Shown here piece by piece: positions 1-11,545 of a stretch of 64,000 nucleotides of DNA. Each line of letters begins with the position of its first letter. Position 1 is the stretch's first letter. Below the pieces are notes generated by a model. The model saw only the letters and a list, made by a program, of their open reading frames with translations. It ran no database searches and was not told where the DNA came from. The position numbers and the translations under genes were made by a program. The stretch comes from Roseovarius sp. 217 (GTDB lineage: Bacteria; Pseudomonadota; Alphaproteobacteria; Rhodobacterales; Rhodobacteraceae), in assembly GCF_000152845.1 (NCBI RefSeq), contig NZ_CH902584.1:1851815-1915814 (forward strand). The letters are read 5' to 3'.

Positions 1-2200
<2,200 letters not shown>

Positions 2201-2402
2201 TGATCCAGTAATAGCAAGATTGTTACGGACAAACTCAAAAGCATACACAAAACACAATGTCTTGACTTGGAACACTGCCCAATCGGAGAAAGACGGTTGG
2301 GCAATACCTGTCCTCATGACGCCGAGCGCCGTCAGGACAAACAAACGTCCTCAAGTCGCCGATAGGCGGTAGGACACCTAATATGTCTCGAGGTTTTTTC
2401 CC
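2201..2402 (+). other. 23S-5S spacer with processing hairpins
   Basis: This spacer has no gene. It holds two obvious stem-loops: tgcccaa (2276-2282) with ttgggca (2297-2303), and tgtcct (2310-2315) with aggaca (2335-2340). Such stems between 23S and 5S are typical RNase III or RNase E processing sites. The role is inferred from position and pairing. Confidence 0.5.
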
Positions 2403-2520
2403 GGTTTGGTGGTCATAGCACAAGCGAAACACCCGGTCCCATCCCGAACCCGGCCGTTAAGCGCTGTCGCGCCAATGGTACTGCGTCTTAAGACGTGGGA
2501 GAGTAGGTCGCTGCCAAACC
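2403..2520 (+). rRNA. rrf: 5S ribosomal RNA
   Basis: The gene begins ggtttggtggtcatagc and ends gtcgctgccaaacc, so the 5' ggtttgg pairs with the 3' ccaaacc as the terminal helix I. The internal landmark cccgaacccggccgttaag is the standard 5S loop B/C region. The length of 118 bases is normal for alphaproteobacteria. It lies downstream of 23S and upstream of tRNA-fMet, the usual rrn order in Rhodobacterales. Confidence 0.96.
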
Positions 2521-2679
2521 TGGTAAAAACCTCAAGACATCAAACTGTATCTCTCGACCACGATAAAACGCCCCACAACAAAACAATGCTGGGGCATACT
2601 ATAGGCCCAAGGCGATCAATATCGCCCAAAGCCAAAACAATCGCCCAATTCCACACGCGGAAAACAGGCAAAACACTGT

Positions 2680-2756
<77 letters not shown>

Positions 2757-2797
2757 ACAAGAACGTACCGCCACCCTCAGGGGTGGCGTTCTTGTTT
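2757..2797 (+). terminator. hairpin directly after tRNA-fMet
   Basis: acaagaacg (2757-2765) pairs with cgttcttgt (2787-2795), and an inner stem gccacc/ggtggc (2770-2775 and 2782-2787) closes on a ctcagg-type loop. A short T-containing stretch follows. It lies on the element side of the left att repeat, so it likely came with the element. It could end rrn transcription before the recombinase or shield the element. It overlaps the recombinase C-terminal codons. Confidence 0.5.
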
Positions 2798-3773
2798 GTG
2801 CCAAGCGCCAAAATCCCTGCCAATGCCCCCACCAGCGTCACGTCTGTCTCACCCCGCTTGATACCAGCGCGCACCTCGATGCGGTCAACAAGACTGCGGA
2901 TGGATGTCATCGCCTCCTCGCGAGTGTCTTCGCCTGACAGCAGCAGCGCCAGTTCACCGACCTTCTTGCGGTACAGCTCCGCATAATTAGGATGAAAATC
3001 CACGACCGGTGAAATTGCCGTCCGTTTCTGCTGGGCGAGAATGTGCGCCTTGCGGTCCTCCAGCTTCGTGAGTTCTGAACGGACGGACTCTGGTGCCCCA
3101 TCTCCCGAGGTTATGAAGGAGATAAGGCGAGCGATGCCGCGCTCCACGTCCGCCAACTCTTTTGTGAAATCCCGCTGTGTACTCTGCCTGGCCTTCTTCA
3201 GGCGCACAAGTTCGGCCTTCAGTTCGGTCGTGAACTCAGCGATCAAAGCGTCATTGCCGACAAGGATTCGACGCAAGCCGTCCAGCACGCGGTTCTCGAC
3301 CTCCGCGGCGGCGATGCCAAAACCCGCCTCGCAGGTGCCTTTCTCGCGGCGTGCCGCGCAATAGTAACGATCCTTGCGGGCGATGGTCATATTGCCGCCG
3401 CAGCACCCACATTTGAGAAGACCGGTGAGTAGGCGCTTTTTGGTCTGGCGTTTATTGCCGGCGTGGCTGGCATAGCGTGACTTCAGGGCTTGCGCCCGCT
3501 CCCACGTCGCAGGATCGATTATCTGAAGCTCTGGAACATCCGTTGTAACCCACGCCTCGACAGGATTCAGACGCGACTGGCGTTTGCCGGTGTCGGGGTC
3601 TTTTACGAAGCGCTGCCGGTTCCAGACGAGACGCCCGACATACATCTCATTGTTCAGGATTGTTGATTGTCACTGAGAACTGACCCGGCAACAGCAGAAA
3701 TTGTCATTGAGAATTGACCCATGTGCAACCTTGCCCCGGCTTGAATCAGCTGGGGGCGCATGGAGTGATAGAC

Positions 3774-5228
3774 ATGGGATTTTTGAAAGTTATTCGGCGA
3801 TGGGCGCTGCGAGAGAAGATGCCCATTCGCGAGATCGCGCGGCGGACTGGCGTGTCTCGCAACACGATCAAGAAGTATTTGCGGGAGGGGATTGTTGAAC
3901 CTGCGTTTCAGGTGCCAGATCGCCCCAGCAAGTTGGACCCTTTTGCCAAGCATCTGACAGCATGGCTGACGACTGATCAGCGCAAATCACGCAAGGAACG
4001 CCGAACGGCGAAGCTGATGCACGCCGATCTTGTGAAGCTTGGATATGACGGTTCTTACGAGCGTGTTGCGGCCTTCGTGCGGGACTGGAAGGGTGAACGG
4101 CAGCGTGCGCATCACACGACGGATCGCGGGACTTTCGTGCCACTGGTGTTCGCGCCGGGTGAGGCTTTCCAGTTCGATTGGAGCGAGGACTGGGCCTATA
4201 TCGGCGGTGAGCGCATCAAGCTGCAGGTTGCCCACATCAAGCTGTCACATAGCCGCGCGTTTCTGGTGCGGGCCTATCTGCTGCAAACACATGAGATGCT
4301 GTTTGATGCCCACTGGCATGCATTCCGCGTCTTCGAAGGCGTCCCTGGGCGCGGCATCTATGATAACATGAAGACAGCCGTCGACCGGGTTGGCGTCGGC
4401 AAACAGCGCGATGTGAATGCGCGGTTCCTGGCCATGACCAGCCACTACGTCTTCGATCCCGAGTTCTGCAATCCGGCGGCTGGTTGGGAGAAGGGTCAGG
4501 TTGAGAAGAGCGTGCGTGATGCCCGACATCGCCTCTGGCAGGTCGCTCCTGTCTTCCCAGACCTTGCTGCACTGAATGAATGGCTGGAAGACCGTTGCAA
4601 GCTGCTGTGGGCGGAGACGGCACATGGCGCACTGCCTGGCAGCATTGCTGATGTTTGGGGGGTCGAGAAGTCTGCCCTGATGCCCCTGCCCACGATGTTT
4701 GATGGCTTTGTCGAAGAGAGAAAGCGCGTATCGCCCACCTGCCTGATCACTTTCGATCGCAACCGCTATTCCGTGCCCGCCAGCTTTGCGAACCGGCCGG
4801 TGAGCCTGCGCATCTACCCCGAACGTCTGGTCGTTGTCGCCGAGGGGCATGTGATCTGCACGCATGAGCGGATCATTGAACGATCCCATCGTCAGCCAAG
4901 GCGCGTCATCTATGACTGGCGCCATTATCTGGCGGTCGTTCAGCGCAAACCCGGGGCGCTGCGCAATGGCGCGCCCTTCGTCGAAATGCCCGAACCCTTC
5001 CGCTTGCTGCAGGCGAAGATGCTACGACAGCCCGGCGGAGATCGAGAGATGGTCGATATCTTGTCACTGGTCTTGCATCACGATGAACAGGCGGTGCTCT
5101 GCGCAGTGGAATTGGCGTTAGAGGCCGGCGTGCCGACCAAAACCCATGTGCTGAATCTGCTGCACAGGCTGCTGGATGGCAAGCTGACTGACCAGCCAGA
5201 CGTGAACCCTCCAGCCGCTTGTCGCTGA
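3774..5228 (+). CDS. istA: IS21-family transposase IstA
   Basis: A 484-residue DDE transposase that catalyses transposition of the surrounding IS. The N-terminus has a helix-turn-helix (REKMPIREIARRTGVSRNTIKKYL). The integrase core follows: FQFDWSEDWA holds the first Asp, YDNMKTAV near residues 200-210 the second, and AGWEKGQVEKSV the Glu region. The C-terminus has the Mu-type beta-barrel segment (YSVPASFANRPVSLRIYPERLVV, in part). I chose the ATG at 3774 because ggag lies 8 bases before it; an upstream ATG at 3714 lacks a site. istB follows after 63 bases. No disabling mutation is seen. Confidence 0.94.
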   Translation: MGFLKVIRRWALREKMPIREIARRTGVSRNTIKKYLREGIVEPAFQVPDRPSKLDPFAKHLTAWLTTDQRKSRKERRTAKLMHADLVKLGYDGSYERVAAFVRDWKGERQRAHHTTDRGTFVPLVFAPGEAFQFDWSEDWAYIGGERIKLQVAHIKLSHSRAFLVRAYLLQTHEMLFDAHWHAFRVFEGVPGRGIYDNMKTAVDRVGVGKQRDVNARFLAMTSHYVFDPEFCNPAAGWEKGQVEKSVRDARHRLWQVAPVFPDLAALNEWLEDRCKLLWAETAHGALPGSIADVWGVEKSALMPLPTMFDGFVEERKRVSPTCLITFDRNRYSVPASFANRPVSLRIYPERLVVVAEGHVICTHERIIERSHRQPRRVIYDWRHYLAVVQRKPGALRNGAPFVEMPEPFRLLQAKMLRQPGGDREMVDILSLVLHHDEQAVLCAVELALEAGVPTKTHVLNLLHRLLDGKLTDQPDVNPPAACR

Positions 5229-5291
5229 GCCAGGAGCCCGAGGCCAACGTCGCGCGCTATGATGGGTTGCGCGCCCAGAAAGGAGTGCGCG

Positions 5292-6083
5292 ATGCGTCAT
5301 GATCCCGCAGGTGCTGCCATCGTCATCATGTTGCGCAGCGTGAAGATGCCAGGCATGGCGCAGGCTGTGCAGGATTTGCATGAGCAAGGATCGCCCGCAT
5401 TTGAAGCCGCCATGCCGATCCTGTCGCAACTGCTCAAAGCGGAAATGGCCGAACGCGAGGTGCGCTCTATCGCCTATCACATGAAGGCGGCGCGCTTTCC
5501 GGCCTATAAAGACCTCTCTGGCTTCGACTTTGCCGCCAGCGAGATCCGTGAAGCCTTGGTCCGTCAACTTCATCGTTGTGAGTTTATGGACGCGGCTGAG
5601 AATGTGGTGCTGATCGGAGGTCCGGGGACAGGGAAATCACACGTTGCAACGGCTCTCGGCATTCAGGCCATCGAGCATCATCGTAAACGCGTGCGCTTCT
5701 TCTCAACCGTCGAACTGGTCAACGCGCTGGAGCAGGAAAAGGCTCACGGCAAGGCCGGGAAGATCGCCGAGGCGCTGGTCAAGACCGACTTGGTGATCCT
5801 GGACGAGCTGGGATATCTGCCGTTCAGCGCCTCTGGTGGCGCGCTGCTCTTCCATCTTCTGAGCAAACTCTATGAACGCACCAGCGTCATCATCACCACC
5901 AACCTGAGCTTCAGTGAATGGGCCAGCGTCTTTGGCGATGCCAAAATGACCACAGCGCTACTCGATCGTCTCACTCATCGCTGCCACATCCTCGAGACCG
6001 GCAATGACAGCTACCGCTTCAAGGCCAGCTCCGAAACGGCAAAGAAAAAGCGAAAGGAGGCAACAGCATTGACGCCATCATAA
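5292..6083 (+). CDS. istB: IS21-family ATPase helper IstB
   Basis: A 263-residue AAA+ ATPase of the DnaC/IstB type that works with IstA in target capture. The Walker A motif is [14 protein letters not shown] and the Walker B is [12 protein letters not shown]. The sensor region reads [13 protein letters not shown], typical of IstB. The ATG at 5292 has aaggag about 7 bases upstream; an upstream in-frame ATG at 5259 lacks one. It is intact and ends 74 bases before the right terminal repeat. Confidence 0.94.
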   Translation: MRHDPAGAAIVIMLRSVKMPGMAQAVQDLHEQGSPAFEAAMPILSQLLKAEMAEREVRSIAYHMKAARFPAYKDLSGFDFAASEIREALVRQLHRCEFMDAAENVVLIGGPGTGKSHVATALGIQAIEHHRKRVRFFSTVELVNALEQEKAHGKAGKIAEALVKTDLVILDELGYLPFSASGGALLFHLLSKLYERTSVIITTNLSFSEWASVFGDAKMTTALLDRLTHRCHILETGNDSYRFKASSETAKKKRKEATALTPS

Positions 6084-6238
6084 TCAGCAGATCATAACGA
6101 CTGGGTGGGTCAGATCTCGATGAAAATGCCGGGTCAGTTCTCAGTGACAATCAACAACCCGCCAAACAATAGCCAGGATGTTTGACCTTGCATTGGTAAC
6201 ACGGCCCGCGCCAGGTTGGTCATGCCGCATCTATGAAA

Positions 6239-6718
6239 CTAGGCAGCCGACTCATAAAACTCGATCCACAGCCTGATCGATGCCAGTTTGATCATCGACA
6301 GGAAATTGCGTGAGGTCTTCTCGTATCGGGTTGCGATACGGCGGAACGAGGCTTTCAGCCTGCCAAAGAAGCGCTCGATTTTGTTGCGTTCCCGGTAGAT
6401 TTCAGCATCAAATTCGGCGGGTAGTTTACGGTTGGCCTTGGGAGGGATCACGTCGATAGCCCCCTGTTCCCAGATCATATCCCTGATCCAGTCTGCGTCA
6501 TATGCTTTATCCGCGAGCACATGTTGTCCAGGTTGCAAGTTGTCCAGTAGCGTCTTGCACGGCGGCGCGTCATGGGCTTGACCGGGTGTCAATTCATATC
6601 GGATCGGCAGCCCATCCTGATTGGTAAGTGCATGTATTTTCGTCCCTAATCCGCCCCGTGAACGACCTAAACAGCGGCGTGGGTCTTTTTTTGAGCGTGG
6701 TGGCGGAATGATGCGCAC
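6239..6718 (-). CDS. IS5-family transposase, second frame (OrfB)
   Basis: This frame supplies the C-terminal half of the DDE transposase: GRSRGGLGTKIHAL, the second Asp in VLADKAYDADWIR, and the family motif RERNKIERFFGRLKASFRRIATRYEK (in part) with the catalytic Glu. It has no convincing start of its own and is joined to OrfA at the A7 run by a +1 (or -2) shift. The stop codon lies in the terminal repeat, as usual in this group. Confidence 0.85.
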   Translation of the reverse strand: MRIIPPPRSKKDPRRCLGRSRGGLGTKIHALTNQDGLPIRYELTPGQAHDAPPCKTLLDNLQPGQHVLADKAYDADWIRDMIWEQGAIDVIPPKANRKLPAEFDAEIYRERNKIERFFGRLKASFRRIATRYEKTSRNFLSMIKLASIRLWIEFYESAA

Positions 6719-7007
6719 GCACGCTGGTCCCGTCGACCATCACCATGTCAACGTTATGCGCGTCGGCGATGGCCTCCATGATCCGGTCCCAGTGGCCTGC
6801 ATAGCTCCACCGGTTGAAGCGGTTGTAGACCGTGGTCGGTGGGCCGTATTGCTCTGGTAGATCAGCCCAAGGGATGCCGGTGCGCAGGACGTAGAAAATG
6901 CCGTTGATCACGCGGCGGTCATCAACCCGCTTCTTGCCACGTGTTTTGTTGGGCAAGACAGCTTTGATGAACTCCCATTCCAGATCGCTCATATCTGATC
7001 GCGCCAT
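6594..7007 (-). CDS. IS5-family transposase, first frame (OrfA)
   Basis: This frame encodes the N-terminal half of an IS427-group transposase. It starts MARSDMSDLEWEFIKAVLPN and includes the conserved GIFYVLRTGIPWADLPEQYG and the first catalytic Asp in VMVDGTSVRAHHSA. The ATG at 7007 has gggag 7 bases upstream. The second frame takes over near a run of seven A at 6686-6692 (minus strand). The two frames probably make a fusion by ribosomal slippage; translated alone, this part ends in unrelated residues after TTLKKRPTPL. Confidence 0.85.
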   Translation of the reverse strand: MARSDMSDLEWEFIKAVLPNKTRGKKRVDDRRVINGIFYVLRTGIPWADLPEQYGPPTTVYNRFNRWSYAGHWDRIMEAIADAHNVDMVMVDGTSVRAHHSATTLKKRPTPLFRSFTGRIRDENTCTYQSGWAADPI

Positions 7008-7089
7008 TTGCATTCTCCCGCCCAGTTTTGTGCGAGAGTGAATCACAAACTTATGCTTCTAAACAAGAATTAATGAGTGTGCTGCCTAG

Positions 7090-7489
7090 AACTGGTTCGA
7101 CTTGGGGCCGGCGTAGCTCGCAGTATGTGGCCTTTTTCGCGAAGGGAGTATTTGGAATTATCCGCGAAGGCGCTGCACAGAACGGTGCTCAATCGCTCGC
7201 GAACCATTATCATGTGGAACAATTCACATCTGTGTATTCAAACCCAAACACTGCACTATCACTCCAATCAAAATTTCGACAGTTGCTCTACAGCATTTCG
7301 CAGTTCTGAAAGCCCTGTCAGTTGAGTTCTGCGCAATTCGACCCATTACCTGCTCTTAACATAATGGACCTTACCCGCTTTACCGATGGAAATTGCGGAT
7401 GTTGTAGGCATTCATAGGCTAGGCCGACTCGCCCGCTAACCTGCCCCTTGGTTACCATCTTGATGGTGATAAATTCGACCACAGCCGCA
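7090..7489. other. 400-bp stretch without a recognised gene
   Basis: This lies between the IS5 element and the PIN-like gene, inside the tRNA-fMet element. Short open frames exist, including a 71-codon minus-strand frame (7318-7533) that overlaps the end of the PIN-like gene, but none resembles a known protein or has a clear ribosome site. It may be a remnant left by the IS insertions. Confidence 0.4.
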
Positions 7490-8095
7490 TTAATGACCCA
7501 TAATTGAAGGGCCATAGCTGATGGATTGGTCATTGACAGAAATGTGCCCGAGACTTTCCAGCTCCGCTACGATGCTGCTCAGTTCGGTTTCATTTAAGGT
7601 TTTCATGAAAAGCGCGTTTACTGTGTTGGCTAACGTCTTGACCTTCCTGGGTCGCGAAGTTCCGCGAGATCTTAGGCTGGCAACAATCGCTTCAATCTTT
7701 TCCGTGAGTGATTTGGCATTCGAAATCCTAACAAACGGGATTTCCGAAAGATCTGAGCTTCGGAGTGCGTGAATCTTGCGCTCACGTAAGTGGTGGATCA
7801 GTGGATCAAAACCTTTGTCACGCGAGATGATATGGAGATAGCCGTTGGGGTCCTTGGCAGCTAGCTCACCGACATAAAAGGCGATGTGAAAATCCAGCGC
7901 ATTGGAGCCGCTGCCCGAAATCTTTTGGTAGTTGGCGTTCGTCCCCAAGTTTTGAAGCGCTGCCGCGAATTCAAATGGGACATTTTTTTGGCCGGCACCA
8001 ACAAAAACAATCAACGTGAACGTGTGGCCATTTAAGATTTCTAGGTTTTTTGGCTGAACATTCTCAAAGTCGATCAAGATATAGTTGTTTTTCAA
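7490..8095 (-). CDS. PIN/NYN-like ribonuclease domain protein
   Basis: A 201-residue protein with a PIN-like fold of the NYN/DUF88-related kind, predicted to be a metal-dependent RNase. The acidic residues expected for the active site are present: D9 in YILIDFENVQ, D68 in GSNALDFHIAF, and D93 and D97 in IISRDKGFDPLI. A basic linker (GTSRPRKVK) leads to a small C-terminal domain, possibly a winged helix (residues 145-201). I favour the TTG at 8095 because ggag lies 7 bases before it; a frame open to 8149 adds residues with no homology feel. It is downstream of the PLD-helicase gene on the same strand, 81 bases after its stop, so probably co-transcribed. The pair is cargo of the tRNA element. 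Antiphage or toxin function is inference. Confidence 0.78.
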   Translation of the reverse strand: MKNNYILIDFENVQPKNLEILNGHTFTLIVFVGAGQKNVPFEFAAALQNLGTNANYQKISGSGSNALDFHIAFYVGELAAKDPNGYLHIISRDKGFDPLIHHLRERKIHALRSSDLSEIPFVRISNAKSLTEKIEAIVASLRSRGTSRPRKVKTLANTVNALFMKTLNETELSSIVAELESLGHISVNDQSISYGPSIMGH

Positions 8096-8176
8096 TCTGT
8101 TTACTCCAGTCTGTCTCGTTCGTGTCACGGCCGTCCAGGCTCGCACCACGGGCGTGAGCCGTATGCAACTCTAAGT

Positions 8177-11100
8177 TCAATGCTCGCCTGCACCACCCGA
8201 AAAGAAGACCACCGAAACCCGTCGGCCAATCTCCGGTTCATGATCGCGTGAGAGAAGCTCTGCTTCCTCGATGACCTTGGACATCTTTCGGTGCACCTCG
8301 TCAGCGTGATGAGCGTCATTTTCAAGCTTCTCTAGGATCGCCTGGATCGCGATGTACCCTTTCGGCAGGTCCTCATAGGCGAAGCTGTCCCGCACCTCTT
8401 GCTTGGCTTGCTCCCAGAAGGGATCGAGCAGTCTGCTCCACGACTCACAGATCATTTCGATGGCGGGGAGGGATAGGTGCCCGAACAGCTCTTGATCATC
8501 GTGGTCCTTGTCGCTCCGCTGGCTCATGAACTCAGCGCACGCTTTCATCAAGCTTTCAACGCGTGCCGGGCGTAGGTCCCATTCCGTAAGCACTCTAAGT
8601 TGGCCAGAGACGGTCTCAAGCGCACTTGCCAGATCCTCCTCTGTCATCCTGGCATGTTCCATGCCCAGGCTTCTGGTCTGCTCGTATGCTGAATCAAGGG
8701 TCTTGGCGCAGGCCAGCTGACCTCGCTCCAAAGTCAGGCCAATCTCAGAAGCACGTAGCAGCAGCAGACGCGGAGGGAAGAAGTTGGTCGGCTTGTCGAC
8801 GCCCTTCAGATGCAGTGCGGTGAAGCTCTCTCTGGCGGACAAGAGAGCTAATTCAGCGCCCCAGGTGCCTTCGATTTTTGCCTTACTGATGAGGCCGTAA
8901 CGCTCCGGAGAGATCGTCTCTTTGGCCCGAGCTAGAACGTCGTGGAAGTTGTTGTCTCGCAAGCGCCTGACCGATCCGAGGTATCTCGTCACGCTTTCTA
9001 AGATTACTTCGGTGTCGTCCGAGCCAACCTCTTGCACAGCGTCAATCAGTTCTTCGCCTGCGAGTGTTCGATAGTTCTCGATGCGGTTGGTCACCTTCTC
9101 ATCTGAAGCAAACTGACCGACTGGAATATCGACAAGGTGGTAGTTCACAACCCCAAATTGACTGTCGATGCGGTCGATGCGCCCCAATCCCTGGATGAGT
9201 TCCTTGAGGTTGGAGGTCACCCCAAGTAGAACAAGCGTATCGGCTGACTGGAGGTTGATACCCTCGGCCATCTTGTAGGTTAGGAAGACCGAAGCTGGCC
9301 CTTCAGGGGCGTTTTTCCCGCCAGGACGGAAGTAAGATTCTACAGACTTGCCGTTCGTGATCCGTCGGAAGCCATCCGGTCTGTTGCCAAAGATGGCTTT
9401 CACGGCCCTATCATCACCTTTCGTCTGGTTACCCACAACGAAGTTCGTGTGGTGACCGCGGCGTGCCAGCGCTTCAGCAAAGATTTCGAGCGTGTCAGTG
9501 CGCTCTGCGAGAAAGACAACCCGGTCCACCTGTTGCTGGATGCAGTGGCAAGCTTCATACCGCTTTTCGTCAACCTCCCGTAGCGTATGTGAGTTGAGCT
9601 TTTGGGCTAGAGCGTCACACTTTTCGGGTTCCGCCAAAGCGTCGATGCCAAGCATACCAAACATGTCGGACTGACTTGGGTGTGGCGCTTTGCGCCCCCT
9701 CTTTGAGCCTTGCTCAAACTCCCGTAGCCATTTCCCGATAACTCCGTGAGACATCTCCCAAGCTGCCTGCGCCGCGTTCACTCTAAGTATGTTCAGCAGG
9801 TTTCGGATATGGAGCTGATCCTGAGTACTTTGCTGCGTCTTGACGTGGCCGAAACGGCTCTTCTCGACTGCCGTAACCCGCCCGCCGGGCGCGAGGTCAT
9901 TGCAGAGTGCCACGATTTCGTCGAGGCGTGCTCTCTGAGGTTTCGTAAGCTTCAGCGTTTTGGGTCGCCCATGGTTGGCAAGCTTGGGGTAGCCATGCTT
10001 GGAGCGGTCCTCGTCCTCGCCAATGCATCGGCGCTGGCGGCGCGCCAGAAAAGGCGAAATCAGCTCAGAGAGTTCCGTGCGGGCCTGCCGTGAAAGAGCG
10101 GTTTCCGGTTCGGATAGGACAGCAAGTGGTGCCTTCTGATCGAAAATGTCAGCCGGACTTTGCATTTCGCGGTCAAACAGCTCACCCATGGCCTGGATGT
10201 AGTCTGGGGTCATGAAGATAGAGGCGCGCTTTTCCTGCATATGGGTGAGCCAGTCCACGTCACGATTGCCCAGCAGCGTGGCGGACAAGCAGACATTCCA
10301 GCTCGGTGGTGCGAGCTCGACCGCTGCAGCCATCTGGGATGCCTGTTCGAAGCCGGGCGTAACCGTATGGCTTTCGTCGATGATGAGTATGCCGAACTGA
10401 TCGAGTCTCAGACCGGTCTCGTTGTCGTCGCCAGCTCCTCTCAGGCGCTTCTTTGAAAGACTGGTGTTTGGTATGGCCTCCAAAGAGTTCGTGGAGTGTT
10501 TTTCCCAGCTCGGGATGACCTTCGGTGGCGCGATTACAGCCGCGTTCTTCCTGGCGACTCCGTGCACAGGAGAGCGTGGAATGACCCGAGAAAAGGTTTC
10601 CGATAAGGCCTCGGCGAGGTGGCATCCGATTTCGGTTTTACCGGAGCCTGTAGGCGCCTCTACGAAGGCTATACCGTTATCATACGTGATAGAGCAGGCC
10701 TCGTAAGTCAGCTCCTGTTGGTATTCATAGAGGGTGTGCCCGGTGATCTCTCGGCGACTGCCTGTGAGCCAGGGCTCAAAGCCCTTCTGCTCTGAGATCA
10801 TGCGCGCCATGGCGTCTTCGGCGGTGGCGGGCTTTATCAGCTTGTCGAGGATCTCCAGGGCTTCGGCAGTCCAGTCGGTCGAAACCTCCCAAATCTGCTC
10901 AGCCGCCCTGGTGCGCTCGATCTCAAGTTCATGAGATCCAGCGTCGAGCCCATCCGCATACTCAATATTGCTATAGAGCCCTGAGCGAGAGAAGTTCGCC
11001 GAGCCAGCCACGGCGCCTATTGGCGAACTCACAATCTTGGAATGCATCCGACGATCCCCGTTGATCCCCAAGCGGGTCTGGGCCAGCACAGGGTCAAAGA

Positions 11101-11545
11101 CGCGAAGCTCAATCTTGCCAGTTTGGATCGCCCGCTTTGCCAGCACCGCGAGCAGGTCATCGTCGTCTTCGACCTGCAGGCCGGACTTCTCCAGCCAATA
11201 GAGCTTCATTTCTTCAGTTACAGGTCTCGGCTTTGCCAACCGTCGAGAGTTCCCGGTATCGATACCGAATGATATCCGAATGCGGATGTCTGGGTCTGTG
11301 TCAGGGTCTTTTAGCTCCTTGACCTCTTTCATCAGGACGGCGAGCGAAGAGAGGAAGTCTTGATAGCCAGTCACGATCAGGCAGTCGCCAGACGTGAGGT
11401 GCGGCCGGTAGAGGCCAATGACAGGACGGTCGATATTGGTCCCGACCTTGGGCGCAGCCGCGAGGTCGGTTTCGGCCAATTGAGTGGCCTTAGGCTGGTC
11501 AATGTTCTGTGGCTTTGGACGGAGCCAATTCGGGAGCGAAAACAA
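8177..11545 (-). CDS. PLD-like nuclease fused to SF2 (DEAH/SNF2-type) helicase
   Basis: A 1122-residue fusion. Residues about 40-240 form a phospholipase-D-like domain with one HxK motif (H168, K170 in MHSKIVSS) followed by GSANFS, the pattern of PLD nucleases. It could dimerise to form a full site. Residues about 270-880 are a superfamily 2 helicase: Walker A EAPTGSGKT (296-304), Walker B IIDESH (388-393), SAT (421-423), motif V MAEGINLQSADT and motif VI QGLGRIDRID (785-794). The last 240 residues are helical and unassigned. It heads a two-gene operon with the PIN-like protein. The build resembles defence helicase-nucleases. Mokosh type II also joins a helicase to a PLD domain, but uses an SF1 helicase with the PLD at the other end, so this is not that system by layout. 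Defence function is inferred. Confidence 0.85.
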   Translation of the reverse strand: MFSLPNWLRPKPQNIDQPKATQLAETDLAAAPKVGTNIDRPVIGLYRPHLTSGDCLIVTGYQDFLSSLAVLMKEVKELKDPDTDPDIRIRISFGIDTGNSRRLAKPRPVTEEMKLYWLEKSGLQVEDDDDLLAVLAKRAIQTGKIELRVFDPVLAQTRLGINGDRRMHSKIVSSPIGAVAGSANFSRSGLYSNIEYADGLDAGSHELEIERTRAAEQIWEVSTDWTAEALEILDKLIKPATAEDAMARMISEQKGFEPWLTGSRREITGHTLYEYQQELTYEACSITYDNGIAFVEAPTGSGKTEIGCHLAEALSETFSRVIPRSPVHGVARKNAAVIAPPKVIPSWEKHSTNSLEAIPNTSLSKKRLRGAGDDNETGLRLDQFGILIIDESHTVTPGFEQASQMAAAVELAPPSWNVCLSATLLGNRDVDWLTHMQEKRASIFMTPDYIQAMGELFDREMQSPADIFDQKAPLAVLSEPETALSRQARTELSELISPFLARRQRRCIGEDEDRSKHGYPKLANHGRPKTLKLTKPQRARLDEIVALCNDLAPGGRVTAVEKSRFGHVKTQQSTQDQLHIRNLLNILRVNAAQAAWEMSHGVIGKWLREFEQGSKRGRKAPHPSQSDMFGMLGIDALAEPEKCDALAQKLNSHTLREVDEKRYEACHCIQQQVDRVVFLAERTDTLEIFAEALARRGHHTNFVVGNQTKGDDRAVKAIFGNRPDGFRRITNGKSVESYFRPGGKNAPEGPASVFLTYKMAEGINLQSADTLVLLGVTSNLKELIQGLGRIDRIDSQFGVVNYHLVDIPVGQFASDEKVTNRIENYRTLAGEELIDAVQEVGSDDTEVILESVTRYLGSVRRLRDNNFHDVLARAKETISPERYGLISKAKIEGTWGAELALLSARESFTALHLKGVDKPTNFFPPRLLLLRASEIGLTLERGQLACAKTLDSAYEQTRSLGMEHARMTEEDLASALETVSGQLRVLTEWDLRPARVESLMKACAEFMSQRSDKDHDDQELFGHLSLPAIEMICESWSRLLDPFWEQAKQEVRDSFAYEDLPKGYIAIQAILEKLENDAHHADEVHRKMSKVIEEAELLSRDHEPEIGRRVSVVFFSGGAGEH

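Larger units (their letters stand above)
3660..6157 (+). mobile_element. IS21-family insertion sequence (istA-istB)
   Basis: A 2.5-kb element with a perfect terminal inverted repeat: ttgttgattgtcactgagaa begins at 3660, and its reverse complement ends at 6157, with identity over about 29 bases (to 3688 and from 6129). A second, internal copy of the motif (tgtcattgagaattgaccc) lies at 3702-3720, as is usual in this family. The body holds istA and istB on the plus strand. I see no clear target duplication beside the ends. It interrupts the serine recombinase gene and looks intact. Confidence 0.93.
6239..7089 (-). mobile_element. IS5-family (IS427-like) insertion sequence
   Basis: About 850 bp with imperfect terminal repeats: ctaggcagccgactcat at 6239-6255 and the complement of atgagtgtgctgcctag at 7073-7089, 15 of 17 matching. 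The outer CTAG at both ends may be the duplicated palindromic target, making the element proper 6243-7085. It carries one transposase in two overlapping frames on the minus strand. It lies inside the tRNA-fMet element, 81 bp from the IS21 copy. Confidence 0.85.

Noticed and set aside
8177..11545. Assignment to Mokosh, DISARM or Dpd by name
   Set aside because: The helicase class, domain order and missing partner genes do not fit any of these as I know them.
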